Part shown: one piece after another, positions 11,582 through 22,019 of the stretch
Layout of the letters: every line of letters starts with the position of its first letter
How positions within the stretch are numbered: the stretch's first letter is position 1
Assembly (NCBI GenBank): GCA_964020975.1
Contig: CAXHWN010002676.1
Coordinates: 1 to 64,000, forward strand
Length of the DNA stretch: 64,000 bases
From: Hermodice carunculata
Taxonomy: Eukaryota > Annelida > Polychaeta > Eunicida > Amphinomidae
Reading direction: 5' to 3'
Program-made: the position numbers and the translations under genes
The notes under the pieces: model-generated
The model's database searches: none
Told to the model about the DNA's origin: nothing
Seen by the model: only the letters and a program-made list of their open reading frames with translations

Positions 11582-12254
11582 ATGCTAGGCTGTAAAAGAA
11601 AAGCGTATTCAGTGAAAGAAAAGCTAGATATAGTTGCGGGAGTAAAGAATGGGGAGAGCAAGGCTAAGATTTAACAGAGAAATGGGGATCCCAGAATCAA
11701 CAATCAGAGGCTGGGTTAAAGATGAAGAGAAGCTGAGAGAGTTTGTAAATGAGGTAGAGGAAAGTGAAGGGCTCTCAAGAAAAAGAGCTAGGAAAGCATA
11801 TACGATGAGGTGGACAGGTCTCTGTACACTTGGTTCCTGAAAGAGAGACATGATGGTGTTCCAGTATCTTAACAGTGACTTAGGTGGGGATCCCGACTTC
11901 AAAGCCAGTGATGGCTGGCTTTGGTGCTGGCAGAGAAGGCATGGTATCAGCCAAACAACAGTATGTGGGGAAAGGAGGTCTGCATACCATGTTGCTTCTG
12001 AAAGTTTTGGCAGGGAACTGCGACAAGTGATTCAAGATGGTGGCTATTGTGATAAGCAGATCTACAATTGTGATGAAACTACACTGTTCTACAGAATGTT
12101 GCCAGATAGAACCCTAGCAGTGAAAGCTAACCAGCACAAGTCTGAAGGATACGAGAAAGTACAAGACAGAGATACAATTTTGTTCATAGGGAACAAAACT
12201 GGAAATCACAAACTAAAGCCCCTGTGTATAGGCAGGTCTGGTAAACCCAATTAG
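11582..12254 (+). pseudogene. pogo/Tigger-type (jerky-like) transposase, N-terminal half
   Basis: Starting at ATG 11582 the text gives a psq/CENP-B-type helix-turn-helix (KRKAYSVKEKLDIVAGVKNG, then GIPESTIRGWVKDEEKL). A second CENP-B-like DNA-binding domain (ASDGWLWCWQRRHGIS) and the start of the DDE domain follow, with the first catalytic Asp in YNCDETTLFYRMLPDRTLA. The frame changes near 11675 and 11810 and a short piece is missing near 11875, so it cannot make a full protein. It stops at KPLCIGRSGKP, a segment followed in this family by residues found only after a 1.9-kb insertion. Confidence 0.85.
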
Positions 12255-12778
12255 ACAGTGTCATTACCATATCCAAACCGTAGTCCTAATAAAGCAAATC
12301 CAAGTCAATTCCGACCAAAGGCAATGTTTCTTGGTAAATATAGCTGAAACACATAAATTTATAGTTCGTATTGACCCAAAAGAGACCAAAACGTAAGTGT
12401 AAAGGTCCAGAAGGTTGAAAAAGCCATATCTAGTTTTAACATGACAGAATGCAAAAAGTTTTGTTTGAAATTATAGGATTATTTCAGTAAATTGGCTTGA
12501 ACAGGTGCATCATTCATGTGCATGCAGGACCATACAATTTATGAAAAGGGACCAAAATTTGTAGCACATCAGAGAATTTGTAAGCTGAGGTTCTTAATTT
12601 GTTGAAAATGTCAATAAAATTCAGTATTTAAAAAGGTACTACTTGCAACCACCATCTCAACAATGATCATCATCCATATAAGTCCACAAAGTGACACTAA
12701 CACCAACATCAATCCATCAGAAAAGCCCCCTAGGCCTAAAATGACCATCAACAAGACTCCAAACAACATTATATAATT

Positions 12779-13797
12779 ATGTCTCCCGGTGGAAGCCGGG
12801 GGACATATTGTTGTAGTGCCCGTTTCTTACGCTTGTTGTTGTTGTTGTTGTTTTTCAGGTTCTTCAACACTTGGTTTCCGTGCGATAAGTCTTGAAGGAC
12901 GCGACAGAATTTGATGAAACTTAGTAGGATTATGTATCTAGGCAAGACCTAGGTTGGGAGTGTATTTGGGCGACCTTGACCTAATTTTCAAGGTCACAGG
13001 GTGACTTATGTGAAATTGGTTTCCGTGCGATAAGTCTTCAAGAACTTGATGGAATTTGATGAAACTTGGTAGGATTATGTATCTTGGCAAGACCTAGGTT
13101 GGGATTGTATTTGGGTGACCTTGACCAAATTCTCAAGGTCACAGGGTCACTTATGTGAAATTGGTTTCCGTGCGATAAGTCTTGAAGAACTTGGTGGAAT
13201 TTGATGAAACCTGGTAGGATCATGTATCTTGGCAAGACCTAGGTTGGGATTGTATTTGGGTGACCTTGACCTAATTTTCAAGGTCACAGGGTCACTTATG
13301 TGAAATTGGTTTCCGTTCAATAAGTCATGAAGAACAGGATGGAATTTGATGAAACTAGGTAGGATTATGTATCTTGGCAAGACCTAGGTTGGGATTGTAT
13401 TTGGGTGACCTTGACCAAATTCTCAAGGTCACAGGGTCACTTATGTGAAATTGGTTTCCGTGCAATAAGTCTTGAAGAACTTGATGGAATTTAATGAAAC
13501 TTGGTAGGGTTATGTATCAAGGTAAGACCAAGGTTGGGATTGTATTTGGGTGACCTTGAACTAATTTTCAAGGTCACAGGGTCATTTATGTGAAATTGGT
13601 TTCTATGCAATAAGTCTTGAAGAACTTGATGAAAATTGCTAGAGTAATGTATCTAGGTGAGAGCTAAAATAGGATTGTAATTTTCAAGCAAACTTGGTCA
13701 TTTGTAATTTGTTATCACCTGTAGCTTATTCAGAGACGTAAGTGTTCCAACGGGTGACATTTGATTTTCTGTTGGAAAATCAGTCCGTTCTAGTTTG
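12779..13797 (+). mobile_element. H2 Helentron-like element, apparently complete
   Basis: The 5' palindrome (GTCTCCCGG ... CCGGGGGAC) is followed by CATATTGTTG and a short GTT microsatellite, then the 145-bp tandem core. The 3' end has GGGTGACAT (inverted to the 5' ATGTCTCCC), the hairpin arms GATTTTC and GAAAATC around TGTTG, and then TCCGTTCTAGTTT. The order of parts is that of Helentron-associated HINEs. It has no coding capacity. Confidence 0.75.
12873..13680 (+). repeat. 145-bp tandem array, about 5.5 units
   Basis: GGTTTCCGTGCGATAAGTC or a close variant starts at 12873, 13018, 13163, 13308, 13453 and 13598, an exact period of 145 bp. Each unit ends in TGACCTTGA, 8 nt, TCAAGGTCA, then CAGGGTCAC. 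The 8-nt spacer alternates between CCTAATTT and CCAAATTC from unit to unit. Confidence 0.95.
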
Positions 13798-14123
13798 ATG
13801 TGTTTTAGGCATGTAGTTAAAGACATGATGTTGTTTCAAAGGAGATAAACTAACAGTATTTCAAAAAGAAAAGTGTTTGAATTTGCAAATATAGTAAGTA
13901 CATTGGTTCAAATGTTAAACATCAGCCAGAAGCAAGTTACATTAGGCCTCAAACCATTAAAACATTGTCAAAAAATGCATTACAATAGTCAAAATTTGTA
14001 AGGATAGCAGTCACATTTCAAGTTGGTTTCCAGAAGTATTTTTGAAAGGAAATTTAAATGTTCAAGAAAGTATAGAATGCCACAAGTCATCTAATAAGTC
14101 AATTACTAGGGTAATAATTTAGA

Positions 14124-15109
14124 ATTCCAAAAAGTTTTCACCATGTAAATATGGACTGCCTGCCTATGCTGTACAGAAACAGCACCACTGCTTGGATAAC
14201 TGGTGCCATTTTTGATGAATGGTTCCGTAAACAGTTTGTACCAAGTGTGAGAGCCCACCTAAGATCAAAGAGACTGGAGCAGAAATGCCTTCTACTGCTG
14301 GACCACTGCCCTGCTCGTCCCCCTGCAGAGCAGCTTACATTACAGGATGGCAAGATCACAGTCTACTTTTTGCCCAAGAATGCAACATCAATGATACAGC
14401 CTTTGGGCCAGGGTATCATTGCCTCTTTTAAAGCTAACTACAGAAGAGAACGCATCAAATCTGTGATTGCCCGAGAGAGAAGCATCACAGACTTTCTCAA
14501 GACTGTCACCTTGAAAGAAATGTTTTACTGGGCAGGCAGATGTTGGAGGCAAATGTATCCCAAAAGCATATAGAACCGTTGGGTGAAAGGTTTGGCTGAA
14601 GCTTTCCCTAGACCCACAGAGGAGAGTGACACCCCTGCTTTAGCAACAGACAGCAGCAACGAAGATGGGGCCGCGTCTGACAATGAATTTGATGGGTTTG
14701 ATACGGATGAAATATCTGCTGCCATGTCTAAGTTCCAGCGTGGGTTGAAGGAACTTGACTTATCTGATGAGAATTTGAGACGCTGGGTGCTTGTTGACAG
14801 TGACTGCCCTACATGGCTCAAACTATCAGACACTGATATTATCAGTGGTGTATGGGGAGTTGAGAAGCCGGACACGGACACCTGTGATGATGATGAGGAT
14901 ATTCATGACCCAACTGCACCAGTGCCATCAACAGACGAGGCCATACAGAGCATGGAGACTGGACTTAGGTGGCTAGAAGCCCAAGCAGTGGACAATGTGC
15001 ATGTGATGCATCTCAGGAATATATTATCATTGACATGGCAAAAGTGCAGAAACTTAAATCACTCAAGCAAAAGAAAATGACAGATTTCTTTAACCTGGGA
15101 AGAAGTTGA
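14124..15109 (+). pseudogene. pogo/Tigger-type transposase, C-terminal half with PCNA-box tail
   Basis: The DDE domain resumes (MDCLPMLYRNSTTAWITG) and shows the second catalytic Asp in LLLLDHCPA. The third, usually in PLDQG, reads PLGQG (14406-14408 is GGC), so the catalytic triad is lost. An in-frame TAG at 14571-14573 interrupts the end of the domain. An acidic linker follows, and after a frame change near 15020 the text ends in QKKMTDFFNLGRS, stop at 15107-15109. QKKMTDFF fits the PCNA-interacting consensus (Q-x-x-hydrophobic-x-x-aromatic-aromatic) known at pogo transposase C-termini. The gypsy LTR begins four bases after the stop, so the right terminal repeat must lie beyond 30476 if it survives. 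Confidence 0.85.
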
Positions 15110-15112
15110 ACA

Positions 15113-15523
15113 CGTAAAGATTTGAAGTGAAATTTTGTGAAAAAATACATTATAACAAGTTTAAGAAAAGGATTGTCTAAGGGTTAATACATGTACCTTC
15201 CAAGTGGAGCTTTTGGTGACCGCTATACCTGGTCTCTGTAAATCGCTGACAAATTTACTTCGCAGCCAAACACACAACCAATTAAGAAAAGTATTTGTGG
15301 CGTTGGTTAACAAACAAGTCCTAAATGTAAAGCGTTGTTTCCCAAACAACCGCTACTGCCAGAGTCCTAAAACTAGAAACTAAAAGTCATGAAGAAGTTG
15401 GTTAGGCTCTTTATCAAGTGCTGACGACATGATCCTTTTAAGTTCTCATAGCAGCTGAACTGGCTAATATTATTAGTACGAGGCTGCTCTATTAATTGGC
15501 AAGGCCATGACGTACTGGACTAG

Positions 15524-15554
<31 letters not shown>

Positions 15555-15714
15555 TTCGAGGCAATAAATAGCTTTTACCACCTAGCCAAGCTCGGGTGTG
15601 GACGTCTTATTTTTTTTCTCTTCTGTAGAACAGTGAATCTTCTGAGTGTATCTTGTGCGTGCAAACAGGCCCACTTGATTATTACAGATAAAATCTACCG
15701 GACTAGGTTTTACA
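15113..15714 (+). repeat. 5' LTR of the gypsy fossil
   Basis: It runs from GTAAAGATTTGAAGTG to CCGGACTAGGTTTTACA and contains a TA run near 15523-15549. TTGGTGAGCTTGCCAGG follows at once, in the position of a primer-binding site. The TCTTATTTTTTTTC tract at about 15605 is the uninterrupted counterpart of the Helentron-like insertion in the other LTR. Confidence 0.9.
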
Positions 15715-15783
15715 TTGGTGAGCTTGCCAGGATATTTTCATAAAATTTTGTGGCTATTTAAATTACGCTCACGAAACCAAAAG

Positions 15784-16357
15784 ATGAATGCCGAAGAGTG
15801 GGATGCCCTAACAAACAACTTGGTTGGACTGTATAATGACGTCAAGGCAGAACAGACCTCATTTCATGCTCAGCAAACACATCAGTGGCAGGCGCAACAG
15901 ACAAAAGACAAGTTAGGAGGCCAAAGTGAGAGTTTGACCCCCTGTGATGGAGAGCTCAGCTCACTGACACAGAATTTCCTGTATGATGTAGATTTGCTTC
16001 TACCACAATTGCAACATGACAATGCTGGTGTTTTGTTGATTGCTACCCGAGCTACCTGCGGGCCATTCAGACGAGAAATTTTGCGATTTATTGAGAGTCA
16101 ACCTGAGGATAGGCCAAATGTCCCTTGGACCAGGGTCAAGGCCCACATTGAAAGGACATTCTTGTCTGCAGATGAGTATGAGAAATTACGGGTTACTGTG
16201 GAAGAACTAAACCAACATGGAAATGAGACACTGGCATCCTACAACCAGCATTTTAGGGAGGCTATGCAAAGAGCCTATCCTGACCCACGTACCAATGATG
16301 CAGAACGCTTTGTCCTACGACAGTATATGCGGGGCCTGGGGTCACCAGTGTTGGGGG
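15784..16357 (+). pseudogene. gag fossil
   Basis: From ATG 15784 the frame encodes a Q-rich N-terminus and then a retrotransposon gag-like helical domain (REILRFIESQPEDRPNVPW, then SYNQHFREAMQRAYPDPRTN). This is the capsid-type domain of Ty3/gypsy elements. No CCHC knuckle is seen before the MITE insertion that follows. Confidence 0.7.
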
Positions 16358-16508
16358 TACATTGGTCTCTGTCACCAGAGACCACTCCTAGAGCCAAAGA
16401 GTGGTCTTATGAGACAAGTGGTCTTTCACAACAGTTGAATTAACACGGAAAGTCTCTCATCAGAGGGTGGTCTCTCATGATGGGTCTCTCGTGACAGGGA
16501 CTGCTGTA
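16358..16508. mobile_element. pogo-like MITE, 151 bp, inside the gypsy fossil
   Basis: The left end TACATTGGTCTCTGTCACC and the inverted right end (TACAGCAGTCCCTGTCACG) match at about 20 of 27 positions, bounded by TA on both sides. Internal GGTCTCTCATGATGGGTCTC text is typical of the ends of Tigger/pogo-derived MITEs. It sits in the retroelement between gag and pol text. Confidence 0.6.
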
Positions 16509-16510
16509 TC

Positions 16511-18480
16511 TTGGTTCAGGATGATGATTTTGGCGTAGAAAGGGTAATTCAATATGTTTCTCTGAGAGCTTACCTCTATGGTGCCGATTTCGTTGTTTAT
16601 ACAGATCATAAACCCTTGCGCTTCTTATTTACAGAAGAGATGCGCAATACAAAAGTACAGCACTGGGGGGTTTTCCTTGCAGAATTCGGTGCAAAAATCC
16701 AGTATGTGCAAGGAGCTCGTAACGTAAGGGCCGATGTAATGTCGCGGTTGCCCGCACCAGCGGAGGTAGCAGTGCTAGATACAGTTGATTGGATTGACCC
16801 AGATGCCTTCGATGGTGAGGAAACGTTAGAATGAATCCCGCTGGAGGCTGATCTGTTGGATGCAGAAGCCATCAGGCAGGCACCGAAGGCTGAGTTCCCA
16901 CTTCTGTTTATGGAAGCAGGCACATTGGAGTCTGATTATGAAGTGCATGATGGCCTATTGTATTCAAACAGATGCCCTACGCCATCATGCCCATGGCATC
17001 CTAGGTTAGTATTACCCCAGGCATTTCGTAACAAGGTAATCGATAGGTGTCATAAAGATGTTGGCCATATGGCTCTCTTGAAGACCCTAAACCGCATTTG
17101 AGAAGCATATGTCTGGCCAGGCATGAGGCAGGAGGTCTTACAAAGACTATGGCTTTGTTCGGTGTGTGGTAAATCAAAGGAGAACTAAACGCCCAACCAT
17201 GAGTGAGATGCCCCTCCCTGCCTACTGTATGCAAGTGGTTGGAATAGATTTTATTGGTCCATTCATGATGAGTGATCAAGGGAACCGCTATGCAGTAACG
17301 GTGGTAGACCATTTGTCAGGGTGGGCTGAGGCTTACCCCATACCGAACAAAAGTTCTTCTGTCGTAGAAAACGCTCTGGCTCAGGAATTCATACCTCGAC
17401 ATGGTGCTCCAGAAATTGCCATAACAGACCAAGTTTAGAGTTCTCTGCAGGCCATTTTTGGCAGTTTTTGAAAGACCATGGCATTGAGCACCAGCAACCG
17501 CGCCCTACCACCCTGAAACCAACGGAAAGGTCGAAAGACTTAACTGAACACTTAAGGAAATAATAACAAAATTTGTGAATAATAAGGCTAGGGATTGGCA
17601 AAATGAACTAGCATGTGCCCTATGTGCTCATGGGAACAGTGTAAATGAATCCTCAGGGTTCACCCCATTTTATTTATTATATGGGCGAAGGGGGCGGCTA
17701 CCCCTCACCAAGTGCTTGAACACCCCTAACAGAGAGTACACAGCTACCGGTCGCTTAAGTGACCTGCCCGATGCTCTTATCATGGTTCGACAGCATCTGG
17801 CTGATTCCCAAAAGTACAATCGTGATCGTTTGAATAGGCATGCAAATGCATGTGAGTTGAAGCCAGGAGATACCGTAGTTGTGAAGGCCCAAGAATGACA
17901 TTCACTTCTGGCTGGGACCCACAATTGGAGATAATTAGGACTCCAGGTCCTGTCTGTTGGATCTGACAACAACAGACAGGCAAGGTCTGCACTGTTAACC
18001 GAAACAAGCTGTTGTTAGCGGATCCAAATATGGCTTGGGATGATGCGGCAACCAGACGGCATAGAAACCCGCGGCCAGGTGCCCACCCCTCCCTTGTTTC
18101 TCCGCAGGTCCCACCTGTTTCAACTGCTGAGATTACCCCTCCAGCTCAGCAACGCGACGCAGTCCCAAACCGTGACCCAGATCTTGGAGATGAGGGGATG
18201 GCCAAGGAGGTAGATGACGCGGAACCATGCTATATTAGGCCATAGTTCATCTTTTATTGGCACTGGTGGTGCTGTAGCATCCAATCAGGATGGTGCTGCT
18301 CTTACGCATGCTCCTTCCATATGTATTCCACCAAGGCTGACTCATCGGTACTTTACTAGGTCTCGTGGGTGGGTATCAATTGATAGGGCGCGAGAGTTAC
18401 GACCGCCACCATCACCGCCACCTTTGTCTTTGTCAGTCAAATGTAGAGCAACAGAATGATCACCAGGTACAGAAGATCAA
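16511..18480 (+). pseudogene. pol fossil: RNase H end, integrase, C-terminal tail
   Basis: The recognisable parts, in order, are the end of an RNase H domain (YTDHKPLRFL, then ARNVRADVMSRL), the zinc-binding region of integrase (HKDVGHMALLKTL), the integrase core (VVGIDFIGPF ... VTVVDHLSGWAEAYP), and the family's NESSGFTPFYLLYGRRGR segment. A proline-rich tail follows. It is broken in several places. The integrase is of Ty3/gypsy type and would have joined cDNA to chromosomes. Confidence 0.85.
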
Positions 18481-18507
18481 AAGCAGCAATGTTAAGCTGC
18501 TATAGAA

Positions 18508-20218
18508 TTGGCTGCTTTTGTGTGCATAATACTGGGGTGCCTGCAGCAGTCTGTTGTGGACATTGATCCACTGCCTGATGGATTACTAGTGACAAAAGCA
18601 CACCAACTGCGTGTACAGTCGGCCAAATGGACTGTGTTAGTAATCATTGAAAATCCAGAACTTGATCCAAGACTTGTTCAAAACATTAATCATGTCATTG
18701 ATCAAGCGCGGCAAGCATAAGAAAACCGCATTGTCACTAAGCAACAAAGTGCATCTTGGACGGGTCGGCTGAAGTATCTTAAATCCTGTCTAACTCGCAA
18801 CCCCAGATTTCCTCATAAATCAGCAAAACGCCGTTTTCCACGTGGATGGTTAAATATAATTGGTCAAATAGGGCATACCTTATTTGGATTGGCAACCGAT
18901 AACAGTATCATGGAGTGCCAACAGGCAATTGCTGAATCTCAACAAATACAATGGGATGTGATTCACCAGGTAAACAAACTTACCACTATTTTGAACCGAA
19001 CACAGGGAATGGTGGCTTGGAACCAGCATCGAATTTCTCAAGTAACTAATTTTATTTCCGGTAAGTTGGTTCCAACCCTGAATCAAGCAGCGGTTGCCAT
19101 CAATGTTACACAGAAAAGGATGCATAAGTTGGAAAGGGCATTTTATTTTGAACAAGTTGTTTCAACACTTGAACAAATTACTGGCTCTTATATGCACCTG
19201 CTGAACACTTACGCACGGCAGAAAGCTTCTCTAGAGTTAGGAAGATTGACTGAGGATATTCTTAGTCATACCCGCTTACATAATGTGTTAAGCATGGCCA
19301 CTACTGCGACGGTGTACCCTATCGAGCCCAAACAATGGTACTATGAGCATAGCCATGTCTACCCTGTCTGGGGCAGGATACTTTGATTTACCGGGTAAAA
19401 TTGCCTTTAGTGGATGGCCATACTTATAACCGCCATCATCTGGCCACCTGGCCCGTACCTTATCCTCAGCAGGGGTACTCCATACAGATAGTGATTGACC
19501 ACCCTGATGTGGGGTGAGCAGAGTCAATGGGGACATTTTTCATCCCATTGGATGTATGGGATGGAAGCCCATGGTGTTCCGTTCGGGACCTTTTATACAA
19601 TGCCCAGCGGTGGAGTTGCCCACGAACATTAATTGCTGGTGACAAAAAACATAGTCACACTTGTGAAGTAACTATTACACGAGAATCAAATCTTACACAA
19701 GTAACAGAAATTAGTTATGGGGAGTATATAGTTGTCACCTGGGGAGAGACCTTCGAAACTAGGTGTGAAGGTCAAGCAGGGAAATGGCAGACTTTAAATC
19801 CGGGTATGTATATATCCGTACCTTCTGTGTGTGTGTAGTCATGGGGAAGGGAATCACTCTAACAGGACTCCTAGAGTGTAATGGTCATGTGTCGGTAAAG
19901 GCCTTGCAAATGTTGACACCTAATATTTTGAATGTCACTGAAATTATCCCTTCTGAACAAGCTTTTTTCCTCCTGGAACAACCTCACTTTGATCACCGAA
20001 AACCTATTGTTCAAACAAACTTACAGCCATTGCCCACTCCGTCCCCTATGTTTAACTGGACTTACCATGGTAGTAGAATCTCATTTGGAATGCTCTTCAT
20101 GTTGCTGTTTTTACTTATAATGGCAGTAATTTTTGGCATAATTATTTGGAAGAAATGGGATTACCTTATCACTTGCCTAGTACCTCCACAGTTGCAAAAA
20201 AACCAGCTACTATGAATG
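18508..20218 (+). pseudogene. env fossil, fusion-protein-like
   Basis: The region opens with a hydrophobic leader-like segment. It then shows a basic stretch followed by a glycine-rich segment (GWLNIIGQIGHTLFGLATD) that recalls the cleavage site and fusion peptide of F-type envelope proteins of errantiviruses and baculoviruses. Long Gln-rich helical text follows (18889-19386), then a Cys-containing ectodomain, and finally a membrane anchor (MLFMLLFLLIMAVIFG, about 20089-20150) with a short charged tail. It is broken in a few places. The F-like assignment is an inference from layout. Confidence 0.65.
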
Positions 20219-21317
20219 AACCTCCCCCTCTCCACAACGAGCTGTGCCACATAACCGTACTAACATTAACCCTTCTTTCACCCATCTCTGAGAGGGCAAT
20301 GTGGGTGTAGACATAATAGGAACCTCTGCTACGCAACCCACTTCTCTCCTTTCTACTCTTGAATAAGCTCTTCTCTTAGAAGGGGTTTCATGGAAACAAC
20401 CTTAGGACCTAGCCGTACCTCACTTGGGGAAATCGCCACATGGAGTTGGGGGGTCCCCCTTAGTGGGTGACGACAGATGCATATGTCTTCTAGCTGGCAC
20501 GTACTGATGGTGCTCTCCTTGGACCTCCCCAAAAATGTTGAATAACAGAAATTTCATTTATTGGTGATTATTCATGGTGTAGACATTAAAGTGTTAACAA
20601 CATATAACTGATATGTTCAATTAATGAGTAACTGTATAGCTGTTAACAGAGTACACCCCATTCTTTGTCTGCGCAGCATTGAATTGGTCTTAAGCCTTGA
20701 ACAATGCAGGTCAACTACTGTAGTCCAATGCAGAGACCCAGACAGTGGTGTAAAGTGCACTCCCTGCACCTGTCTGAGGGGTTTAGAGAAGTGTCTTATT
20801 ATATGTACCATGGAGTCTCATGGGGGAAAAGTTTTAAAAGTCAGAAACAGTTGTAAGGTTGTGAGTTGCGAGGGCGCAAACACCTCATATGTTCGCTCTT
20901 GGGACTCCTCTAAACGGACAACAGTGATTTTATGATACAAAGTACACTTGCATGTAAGTAAAACTTTAAATTTATACTTGAATACATTGTTGCCTATCAT
21001 ATATACATTTATAGATAGTAATTCAATATCAGTGTGCCTTACCGTTATGCAAGCTTGTTGGGACTCATTTGGCCCCCATTAAACCCAGATGGGAGACTGA
21101 ATGACATTCCCAATAGGGCTAATAACTAATGGCCACACTGCATGGATTATGTTGGTATTTTACATACTCATGGAAGTCCTACTTGTGTAAGTAATGTAAA
21201 GATGAATGTTTTGTTTACACTTTTACTTTCTTGGCCTGACGAGGTAGCACATCTCGGGTATTGATAGATGAGTACAAGGAACATATAATCCTAAGGTTAA
21301 TAGGGAGTTCTTGTGCT
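20219..21317. other. unassigned stretch downstream of env
   Basis: It lies between the env end and a TA/TG microsatellite, inside the LTR pair. Open frames at 20617-20811 and 20624-20935 overlap on opposite strands and resemble nothing I know. It could be retroelement 3' sequence or another insertion. Confidence 0.4.
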
Positions 21318-21348
21318 ATATATATATGTGTGTATATATATATATATA

Positions 21349-21397
<49 letters not shown>

Positions 21398-21470
21398 ATA
21401 TATATATATATATATATACATACATATATACATACATATATATACACATATATATACATATATATACATT

Positions 21471-21547
<77 letters not shown>

Positions 21548-21583
21548 ATATATACATGCATACATACATACATACATACAAAA
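21318..21583. repeat. (TA)n(TG)n(CATA)n compound microsatellite
   Basis: Alternating TA, TG and TACA runs occupy 265 bp. All open frames over it are I/Y-rich artefacts of alternating dinucleotides. Confidence 0.95.
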
Positions 21584-21729
21584 TTGGTGTGGATGTGTTG
21601 ACCAGTAGGGTTATGTCCTAACCTGGGGACCGCAAAGCGTCATAGGAAGGTCATCGGTCCGGAAAGATATATGGAAAGTAACTCTACCTCAAAGTAAGGA
21701 TACAAAGAGACATTGCTACCTTCATCATA

Positions 21730-21867
21730 ATGGGTTTGTTTTGCACTTCATGCAATTGCAATTTTGATGTATGTTCTGAACTCTTCTCCCACGTCCGTAA
21801 GCAGCATTGTGGACTTTACTTTGTTCATATATTAACATGTGGCCATTGTAAACTGAAAATTTGACAA
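21730..21867 (+). CDS. small frame with one canonical C2H2 zinc finger
   Basis: From ATG 21730 the frame encodes one finger with spacing C-x2-C-x12-H-x4-H and the classical F and L core positions (FCTSCNCNFDV, then LFSHVRKQH). A second CxxC pair (CGHC) lies just before the stop. It is too short to be a whole gene and lies between the gypsy LTRs, so it may be a 3' reading frame of that fossil or a separate insertion. The fit to the finger consensus is exact; the origin is inference. Confidence 0.35.
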
Positions 21868-22019
21868 GCAGGGATGAATGGCAACTTCTGTCAAGTATCT
21901 GTTTGGATGAGGCAACATATATTGCAGGCCAACCATCCAAGCCTCAAAAGATACAGTGTGAGACGCTATAAAGAATCGCTCCAGGAAACCACCAAGGTAC
22001 CTGGCAGATTACTACTTAC

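Larger units (their letters stand above)
12255..14123. mobile_element. 1.9-kb insertion inside the pogo transposase
   Basis: The transposase reading stops after GRSGKP and resumes at SFHHVNMDCLPMLYRN near 14127, exactly the next residues expected in jerky-like proteins. The intervening DNA has no good splice acceptor (the 3' edge reads AAAAAG), so I read it as an insertion and not an intron. It consists of about 520 bp of unrecognised sequence, an H2 element (12779-13797) and about 320 bp more of unrecognised sequence. I found no terminal inverted repeat for the outer part. Confidence 0.6.

Noticed and set aside
12840-13680. CRISPR array
   Set aside because: The units are contiguous 145-bp tandem repeats without unique spacers, in a eukaryotic transposon.
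12255-14123. an intron in the pogo-type transposase
   Set aside because: The 3' edge lacks a pyrimidine tract and acceptor, splicing at the GTAAAC donor would remove conserved residues, and the segment contains a mobile element with its own ends.
21215-21621. several I/Y-rich proteins on both strands
   Set aside because: Translation of TA/TG dinucleotide repeats; all six frames stay open by composition.
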